Source: Scatosoma sp045655705 (GTDB taxonomy: Bacteria; Bacillota; Clostridia; Christensenellales; Borkfalkiaceae). From it: a stretch of 11,465 bases of DNA. The translations under genes were made by a program, and so were the position numbers. The notes below the pieces were generated by a model. That model did no database searches. It was not told the origin of the DNA and saw only the letters and a program-made list of their open reading frames with translations. Location of the stretch: assembly GCA_045655705.1 (NCBI GenBank), contig JAZOPU010000126.1, positions 1-11,465 of the forward strand, read 5' to 3'. The stretch's first letter is position 1. The number at the start of each line of letters is the position of its first letter. Positions 6,182 through 11,465 of this stretch are shown piece after piece.

Positions 6182-7495
6182 ATGGCAAATCCTTTGATAG
6201 CGCTCGTGGGGCGTCCTAACGTGGGGAAAAGCACGTTTTTTAATAAAGTAGCAGGCAGAAAAATCTCTATCACCGAAGATAGACCGGGGGTTACGCGCGA
6301 TCGTTTGTATGCGGATGCAACGTGGCGGGATAAGCATTTCACCATGGTGGATACGGGCGGTTTGGAGCTCAAATCGGAAGATATAATGTGGCGGGAGATT
6401 AAAAAACAGGCGGACGTGGCGATTGAAACGGCGGACGTAATTTTGTTTTTCACCGACGGCAGGGACGGTTTGCACCCGTCCGATTACGACGTGGCTGACA
6501 TTTTGCGCAGGAGCAAGAAACCCGTTATTTTGGTCGTGAATAAAATCGACGACTATTCTCCCGAAAAAATATTCGAGTTTTATTCGTTGGGGCTTGGCGA
6601 GCCGTTTGCCGTTTCCGCGGAACATTCGCAGGGCATTGGCGACGTTTTAGACGAAGCAATCACCTATTTCCCCGACGGCACGGGGGAAATCGTTCCGTCT
6701 TTGAAAATTGCCGTGGTGGGTAAACCCAACGCAGGAAAATCCAGCTTGGTCAATAAGCTTTTGGGCAGTGAAAGAAGTATCGTAACCCCGATGGCGGGTA
6801 CGACGCGCGACGCAATCGACACGCTTTTTTACCGTGGAGATAAGGCGTATACGATTATCGACACGGCGGGGATTAGAAAGAAAAAGAACGTAGACGACGA
6901 CGTGGAATATTATAGCAATATGCGCGCGTTCGACGCCGTTAGAAGAAGCGACGTTTGTATTTTGGTTGTGGATAGTAACGAAGGATTGACGGAGCAGGAC
7001 GTAAAAATTATCGGTTACGTGCACGAGCAGGGTAAACCGTCCGTGATCGTTATGAATAAATGGGATCTCGTGGAAAAGGACACACACACCGTCAATACCT
7101 TTGAAGCAAAGCTCAAAGAAGATTTGAAGTTTATGGACTATTACAAGTCCGTATATATCTCTGCCAAGACAGGACAACGCGTGGAGAAAATTCTTGCCAC
7201 GGCGGAAGAAGCGTATGCGCACGCAAGCTTCCGCGTGCCGACGGGCGAGCTCAACGATTTGATAGGCGACGCTGTGCGTTTGCAAGAACCGCCTTCTTAT
7301 CTCGGTAGAAGAATGCGCGTGTTCTTCTCCTCGCAGGTGAGCGTTTGTCCGCCTACGTTTGCACTGTTCGTCAACGACGAGAGATTGTTGCATTTCTCCT
7401 ATGAACGGTATTTGGAAAACACCATTCGCCGTGCGTATGATTTTTCTGGTACGCCTATCCGTATCACGGTGCGGGAGAAAAAGGACGAGGACTAA
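6182..7495 (+). CDS. der: Ribosome biogenesis GTPase Der (EngA)
   Basis: Essential double-GTPase that helps mature the 50S ribosomal subunit, 437 aa from the chosen start. Domain 1: P-loop GRPNVGKST (10-18), RPGVTRD switch I (34-40), DTGG (57-60), NKID (120-123). Domain 2: GKPNAGKSS (180-188), AGTTRD (205-210), DTAG (227-230), NKWD (292-295), SAKTG (347-351). The C-terminal KH-like domain runs from about residue 355 to 437. All G motifs are intact. The start at 6182 gives the family-typical MANPLIALVGRPNVGKS; the longer reading from 6140 is rejected. It is coupled to the upstream COG1625 gene and followed 3 nt later by plsY, as in many Clostridia. Confidence 0.97.
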   Translation: MANPLIALVGRPNVGKSTFFNKVAGRKISITEDRPGVTRDRLYADATWRDKHFTMVDTGGLELKSEDIMWREIKKQADVAIETADVILFFTDGRDGLHPSDYDVADILRRSKKPVILVVNKIDDYSPEKIFEFYSLGLGEPFAVSAEHSQGIGDVLDEAITYFPDGTGEIVPSLKIAVVGKPNAGKSSLVNKLLGSERSIVTPMAGTTRDAIDTLFYRGDKAYTIIDTAGIRKKKNVDDDVEYYSNMRAFDAVRRSDVCILVVDSNEGLTEQDVKIIGYVHEQGKPSVIVMNKWDLVEKDTHTVNTFEAKLKEDLKFMDYYKSVYISAKTGQRVEKILATAEEAYAHASFRVPTGELNDLIGDAVRLQEPPSYLGRRMRVFFSSQVSVCPPTFALFVNDERLLHFSYERYLENTIRRAYDFSGTPIRITVREKKDED

Positions 7496-7498
7496 TTT

Positions 7499-8215
7499 AT
7501 GAAAGAATTTGTGTTTGGGGAGAGCTGGTGGCAGTTTTTGATTTGGGCGGTCGTTTGTTATTTTATCGGCTGTTTCAATTTTGCCCTGCTCATTTCCCGA
7601 ATGAAAAAAAGCGATATCACGAAAATGGGTAGCGGAAACCCCGGCACGATGAATATGAGCCGTGAGTTTGGGTTAAAAATTGGCGTGATCACCTTTATTT
7701 GCGACGCGTTTAAGGGCGGTATTCCCGCGCTTGTGTCGTATTTCGTATATAGAAACTTCGTCTTTGCGGGAACAACGGTGGCGGTTTCGGACTTCTCCCG
7801 TTACTTTTGCGGACTGTTCGTCATTATCGGGCACATTTTCCCCGTAACGATGAAATTTAAAGGCGGAAAAGGGATCGCCTCTACCCTGGGCTTGTTTTGG
7901 CTGTGTATCGCCACGGAAAACGCTTGGTGGCTTTTGATTGGGTTTGCGTTGCTTTGGTGTATCGTGTTTTTTATCGCGTGGACGGAATGGGGCTCGCTCG
8001 GTTCGATCCTTGGCGTTACTGGTTTTAGCGTGATTCAAATGATATTCTTTTTACTGCGCTACGCTTTCTCGACAAGCGCGTATATGGTAGCGACGTATTT
8101 GATTATATTTGCTATCAACGTGCTCACTTGGTGGGCGCATAGGAAAAATCTTTCCCGTTTGTTTGCAGGGGAAGAACACCGTACTTCCGTAAAAAAATTA
8201 GCAAAGAAAAAATAA
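7499..8215 (+). CDS. plsY: Glycerol-3-phosphate acyltransferase PlsY
   Basis: Integral membrane enzyme that transfers an acyl group from acyl-phosphate to sn-glycerol-3-phosphate, making lysophosphatidic acid, the first committed step of phospholipid synthesis. The 238-aa protein shows the family's loops: GSGNPGTMN (44-52), CDAFKGGIP (68-76), GHIFPVTMKFKGGKGIAS (111-128) with the glycine-rich acyl-phosphate site, and HRKNLSRLFAGEEHR (204-218) near the C-terminus. Hydrophobic helices lie at about 11-33, 61-85, 103-115, 130-155, 160-175 and 185-202. It is slightly longer than the usual 190-220 aa because of its second extracellular stretch and a lysine-rich tail. The ATG is 3 nt after the der stop, with GAGG at 7487-7490 as the likely SD. 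Confidence 0.94.
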   Translation: MKEFVFGESWWQFLIWAVVCYFIGCFNFALLISRMKKSDITKMGSGNPGTMNMSREFGLKIGVITFICDAFKGGIPALVSYFVYRNFVFAGTTVAVSDFSRYFCGLFVIIGHIFPVTMKFKGGKGIASTLGLFWLCIATENAWWLLIGFALLWCIVFFIAWTEWGSLGSILGVTGFSVIQMIFFLLRYAFSTSAYMVATYLIIFAINVLTWWAHRKNLSRLFAGEEHRTSVKKLAKKK

Positions 8216-8225
8216 AGGATTTGTT

Positions 8226-9584
8226 ATGAACGTAATTATCGTAGGCTGTGGGCGCGTAGGCAGAGCGCTTGCAAGAAAACTTAATAGCGACGGCAACGAC
8301 GTTACCGTGATCGATACGAAAGCGGAAGAAGTACACACGCTCACCGAGCGTTGTGATATTATGGGCGTGGTGGGCAACGGCGCAAACCATACCGTACAAC
8401 AAGAAGCGGGGATTGATAGAGCGGATTTGCTCATTGCCGTAACCGATTCGGACGAACTCAATCTCTTGTGTTGCGTGGTGGCGAAAAAGGAAGGCAATAA
8501 CTGTCAAACGATTGCGCGTTTAAGAGATCCTGCCTATCGCACGGAAACGGCGTATTTGCAGGAACAGCTGGATATTGCCATGGTTATCAATCCCGAATTT
8601 GAAGCGGCGCAAGAAATCGCGCGCGTGTTGCGTTTCCCTGCCGCAATTCAAATCGAGCCGTTTGCAAAAGGTAAGGTGGAACTTATTAAATTCCGTTTGC
8701 CTGCGGAAAGTAAGCTTATCGGTATGTCGGTAAAAGAAATGGTAATAAAGTACCGCGCCGACCTTCTCGTTTGTACGATCGAGCGCGGGGAAGAGGCGTA
8801 TATTGCCAACGGTGATTTTGTCTTTCAAGACCGCGACGTGGTGACTATCGTCGCGTCGCCAAAAAACGCCAACGAGTTTTTCCGTAGCATAGAATATAAA
8901 GGCAATTCCATTAAAGACGCTATCATCGTAGGCGGGGGAATGATCACGCATTATATTTGCGAAATTTTGGAAAAAACGAATATTTCTTTGAAAATTATCG
9001 AAAAAAATCTCAAACTTTGCGAAGAGCTTTCCACGCAGTGGCATAAAACGACGGTAATCCACGGCAACGCACGGGATAGAGAACTCTTGCAAGAAGAAGG
9101 CATTAAAACGGCGGGGGCGTTTTTAGCGCTTGCCGATTTAGACGAAGAAAACATTTTGATGTCCGTATACGCAAAAGATGCAGGTAGCGGAAAGGTTATC
9201 ACGAAAATCAAGCGTATGGATTATGACAACGTGCTTGAAAAGCTTGATCTTGACACGACCATTTGCCCTAAAAATATTACTTCCGATATCATTTTGCGTT
9301 ACGTGCGCAGTCGTAAAAATACAGCGGGCAGTAACGTGGAAACGCTGTATAATATCATTCGCGACAAGGTAGAAGCGTCTGAATTTATCGTGCGCGAAGG
9401 CTCACCGATCGTGGGTGTTCCGCTTTGCAAGCTTAAATTTAAAAAAGACGTCTTGATTGCATCCATCACGCGCGGAAACGAAGTGATCGTTCCCCGCGGT
9501 AACGACGTTATTTTAGCGGGCGACGCCGTTGTCGTCGTTTCCAAGCTTATCGGGATTAGCGATATTGCCGACGTATTGAAATAA
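8226..9584 (+). CDS. trkA: Trk potassium uptake regulatory subunit TrkA
   Basis: Peripheral cytoplasmic nucleotide-binding subunit that gates the TrkH K+ channel, 452 aa. It has the tandem architecture of TrkA rather than the single unit of KtrA: RCK_N 1 (1-120, GCGRVG at 7-12, D30 at the end of beta-2), RCK_C 1 (about 140-220), RCK_N 2 (231-350, GGG at 236-238, E259), RCK_C 2 (about 370-452). The first Rossmann loop is canonical. The second reads GGGMITHY, with Thr where a third motif glycine often sits, so that half may bind nucleotide weakly (inference). AAAGGA (8214-8219) overlaps the plsY stop and is 6 nt before the ATG. trkH follows after 11 nt, which supports one functional pair. Confidence 0.95.
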   Translation: MNVIIVGCGRVGRALARKLNSDGNDVTVIDTKAEEVHTLTERCDIMGVVGNGANHTVQQEAGIDRADLLIAVTDSDELNLLCCVVAKKEGNNCQTIARLRDPAYRTETAYLQEQLDIAMVINPEFEAAQEIARVLRFPAAIQIEPFAKGKVELIKFRLPAESKLIGMSVKEMVIKYRADLLVCTIERGEEAYIANGDFVFQDRDVVTIVASPKNANEFFRSIEYKGNSIKDAIIVGGGMITHYICEILEKTNISLKIIEKNLKLCEELSTQWHKTTVIHGNARDRELLQEEGIKTAGAFLALADLDEENILMSVYAKDAGSGKVITKIKRMDYDNVLEKLDLDTTICPKNITSDIILRYVRSRKNTAGSNVETLYNIIRDKVEASEFIVREGSPIVGVPLCKLKFKKDVLIASITRGNEVIVPRGNDVILAGDAVVVVSKLIGISDIADVLK

Positions 9585-9595
9585 GGAGCGAAAGT

Positions 9596-11050
9596 ATGAA
9601 TTTTCAAATTATCAAGCGAATGCTTGGTTGGATACTTATTTTCGAGGCGTGTTTCTTTCTCGTGCCCATCATCACGGCACTTATATATGGGGAAGAGCAG
9701 GTCAAATATTTCTTGCTTTGCCTGGGCGTTTGTTTGGCTCTTGGCGGGTTGCTCGTCGTCGGGAAATTAAAAAGTAACGCCATCTATGCAAAAGAAGGTT
9801 TTATTATCGTATCTCTTTCTTGGATTGTAATGAGTTTGTTCGGCGCTTTGCCTTTTTGGATTTCGGATAGTATTCCTTCGTATATCGACGCGCTGTTTGA
9901 AACGGTTTCAGGTTTTACCACGACGGGCGCAACGATTTTTTCGAGCGGACAGGCGATTGAATCGCTTCCCAGATGTATGCTGATGTGGCGTAGCTTTACT
10001 CACTGGGTAGGCGGTATGGGCGTGCTCGTGTTCATTCTTGCCTTTTTACCGCTTGCGGGGGGGAGAAATATCAATCTTATGAGAGCGGAAAGCCCCGGGC
10101 CGACGGTGAGTAAACTCGTACCCAAAGTACGTTCGACGGCGGGTATTTTATACTTAATCTACGGCGCATTGACGGTGATTGAGTTTATTATGCTCGTGTT
10201 CGATATGCCTGTTTTCGACGCGCTGACAACCGCGTTCGCCACGGCAGGTACGGGCGGTTTTTCAATAAAGGGGGATGGTTTTGCGAGCTATTCCACCTAT
10301 TCGCAGGTAACCGTAACCGTGTTTATGATACTCTTTTCCGTAAATTTTGCAAGCTACTATCTCATTCTTTGCGGAAAGGTAAAGGAAGCGTTAAACACGG
10401 AAGTGCGGGTATTTTTCGTGATTGTATTTTCGGCAATTGCGCTGATCACGCTCAATTTGTGCTTTACGGAAAGCGCGCTTTATGAGTATTCGGTTGGCGA
10501 AGCGATCAAACACTCGGCGTTTTCAGTGGCTTCGGTTGTTTCCACAACGGGTTTTGCTACGGCGAATTTCGAACTTTGGCCCGCGTTTTCCAAGTGTTTA
10601 CTCGTTTTGCTTATGTTTATCGGCGCGTGCGCGGGTTCGACGGGCGGTGGCTTTAAAGTATCGCGCGTGGTGGTTCTTTCCAAGGGCATGACGCACGAAA
10701 TGAAACGTATGTTGCGCCCGAAACAAATTAAAAAAATTACCATGGACGGCAAGATTGTCGAGCACGAAGTCGTTCGATCGATTAGTTGGTATTTGATCGC
10801 GTATCTTGCTATTTATATTGCTTCTTTATTGCTCGTGTCGTTTGACTGTCAAGATATGACGACGAATTTCACGGCGGTAATGGCGACGTTTAACAATATC
10901 GGCCCGGGGCTTGGCGCAGTCGGACCGGAGGGTAATTTTGCGTTTTATTCGGTGTTTTCAAAAATCGTGTTTATATTCAATATGTTGGCGGGAAGATTGG
11001 AAATATTCCCTATGCTTTTGTTGTTTGCGCCGTCTACTTGGAGAAAATAA
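9596..11050 (+). CDS. trkH: Trk-type potassium channel/transporter subunit TrkH
   Basis: Membrane pore of the SKT (TrkH/KtrB) superfamily that takes up K+, 484 aa. The four selectivity-filter repeats are visible: SGFTTTGAT (105-113), TAGTGGFS (216-223), STTGFAT (316-322) and NNIGPG (433-438), each with its filter glycine. HWVGGMGVLVF (136-146) and CAGSTGGGFK (345-354) are further family landmarks. About ten hydrophobic helices span 10-30, 38-55, 68-89, 138-153, 184-203, 237-259, 271-290, 332-345, 396-415 and 454-480. The C-terminus FAPSTWRK is typical, so the protein is complete. AAGGAG (9583-9588) overlaps the trkA stop, 7 nt before the ATG. No terminator is visible before ssrA. Confidence 0.96.
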   Translation: MNFQIIKRMLGWILIFEACFFLVPIITALIYGEEQVKYFLLCLGVCLALGGLLVVGKLKSNAIYAKEGFIIVSLSWIVMSLFGALPFWISDSIPSYIDALFETVSGFTTTGATIFSSGQAIESLPRCMLMWRSFTHWVGGMGVLVFILAFLPLAGGRNINLMRAESPGPTVSKLVPKVRSTAGILYLIYGALTVIEFIMLVFDMPVFDALTTAFATAGTGGFSIKGDGFASYSTYSQVTVTVFMILFSVNFASYYLILCGKVKEALNTEVRVFFVIVFSAIALITLNLCFTESALYEYSVGEAIKHSAFSVASVVSTTGFATANFELWPAFSKCLLVLLMFIGACAGSTGGGFKVSRVVVLSKGMTHEMKRMLRPKQIKKITMDGKIVEHEVVRSISWYLIAYLAIYIASLLLVSFDCQDMTTNFTAVMATFNNIGPGLGAVGPEGNFAFYSVFSKIVFIFNMLAGRLEIFPMLLLFAPSTWRK

Positions 11051-11073
11051 GTTTAAAAATCAAAAAAGGAGTG

Positions 11074-11079
11074 TATAAT
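11074..11079 (+). promoter_or_regulatory. Likely -10 box of the ssrA promoter
   Basis: TATAAT at 11074-11079 predicts a start near 11086, leaving a leader of about 13 nt that RNase P would remove to give the tmRNA 5' end at 11099. The -35 is poor (TTTAAA at 11052-11057, 16-bp spacing). The 48-bp gap after trkH has no hairpin terminator, so read-through from the trk operon is also possible. Confidence 0.55.
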
Positions 11080-11098
11080 AATATAGACAATTTCATAC

Positions 11099-11465
11099 GG
11101 GGGTGCACCGGATTCGATTGCCGGTGAGCAGGAAAATAAGCATACCGCAGAAGGAGAACCTGCGTAAAAACGTTCCACCTAAATATAAATGCAGATAATA
11201 ATGCAAACTACGCTTTAGCAGCGTAACTTCGTTTTTAAACGAATCGTCGTGCCCGACTTATCCGTCGGACGGGGTCACGGCGTCAATCAGACGGAAAAAT
11301 CTCTAAAAAATCGGAAAGCGTTTTTTAAAGATTATATAGCTTTCTGCAGGCTAACAAGCGTGTTTACCCGCGTGGTAGCCGTAAGAAATAATAGATAAAA
11401 TAAGTATGTAGAAAGTTTTTTTGTAGCCGTGTAAGACGTGAGTTCAACTCTCACCACCTCCACCA
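11099..11465 (+). ncRNA. ssrA: Transfer-messenger RNA (tmRNA), one-piece form
   Basis: tmRNA rescues stalled ribosomes by acting first as an alanyl-tRNA and then as a short mRNA that adds a degradation tag. The two ends form the tRNA-like domain. GGGGGTG (11099-11105) pairs with CACCTCC (11455-11461), followed by ACCA (11462-11465), so CCA is encoded. The T arm is GTGAG-TTCAACT-CTCAC (11438-11454). The hallmark GGATTCGA lies at 11110-11117. The tag frame starts at 11191, and GC-rich hairpin segments after it fit the downstream pseudoknots. The order is uninterrupted (5' half, tag, 3' half), so this is not the permuted two-piece form. The gene ends at the last base of the window, so its terminator is not visible. 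Confidence 0.97.
11191..11226 (+). other. tmRNA tag-peptide reading frame (ADNNANYALAA, then TAA)
   Basis: Inside ssrA, codons GCA GAT AAT AAT GCA AAC TAC GCT TTA GCA GCG TAA encode ADNNANYALAA. The resume codon GCA and the ending ALAA match known tags; the C-terminal LAA is the degron read by ClpXP-type proteases. Confidence 0.9.

Noticed and set aside
5806..6453. 215-aa minus-strand open frame
   Set aside because: It is antisense across the end of the COG1625 gene and the start of der, both strongly supported; nothing in it resembles a family.
6647..7393. 248-aa minus-strand open frame
   Set aside because: It is fully antisense to der, which has all its G motifs intact. The product is His/Arg-rich with no recognizable motif, as expected of a shadow frame.
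8520..9092. 190-aa minus-strand open frame
   Set aside because: It is fully antisense to trkA; no SD, no motif, Phe/Arg-rich composition typical of a reverse-frame artefact.
1..11465. CRISPR arrays, insertion sequences, integrase or phage genes, toxin-antitoxin or defence loci
   Set aside because: No direct repeats with regular spacing, no terminal inverted repeats, and every long gene belongs to a housekeeping family; base composition and codon use look even along the window.

Overview
The window is a compact, single-strand stretch of bacterial chromosome. All nine genes I can support, and the RNA genes and RNA elements, lie on the + strand. It suggests an anaerobic member of the Bacillota, most likely an uncultured gut-type Clostridia lineage. 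The reasons are a tetrahydrofolate (THF) riboswitch in front of a folate ECF-transporter S component, strong AGGAGG-type ribosome binding sites, the lspA-rluD pair, the COG1625(DUF512)-der-plsY block, and a one-piece tmRNA with an encoded CCA end. Genus cannot be given from this sequence. I see no mobile element, CRISPR array, phage gene or rearranged gene.

Layout. (1) 1-839: a promoter, a THF riboswitch with its expression platform, folT (folate uptake), and an intrinsic terminator. (2) 824-4826: a promoter whose -35 hexamer lies inside the preceding terminator, then an overlapping operon lgt-pncB-lspA-rluD and a terminator. lgt and lspA are the first two steps of lipoprotein maturation. pncB (nicotinate salvage to NAD) sits between them, and an RluA/RluD-family pseudouridine synthase closes the unit. 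(3) 4824-11050: a promoter placed so close to the first ATG that the mRNA is predicted to be leaderless, then COG1625/DUF512 radical-SAM-like protein, der (ribosome-assembly GTPase), plsY (phospholipid synthesis), trkA and trkH (potassium uptake). (4) 11099-11465: ssrA (tmRNA), which ends exactly at the window edge.

Function. The genes are housekeeping: folate and nicotinate salvage, envelope lipid and lipoprotein synthesis, ribosome maturation and rescue, and K+ homeostasis. I did not find a previously undescribed multi-gene system. The parts most worth a second look are cis-acting or active-site details. They are a riboswitch whose ligand pseudoknot competes directly with a pairing that would free the Shine-Dalgarno sequence, nested terminator/promoter boundaries, a probable leaderless transcript, and an Lgt homologue lacking several signature catalytic residues. 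No gene-free stretch reaches 300 bases; the longest is the 5' leader at 1-197, which the riboswitch fills.
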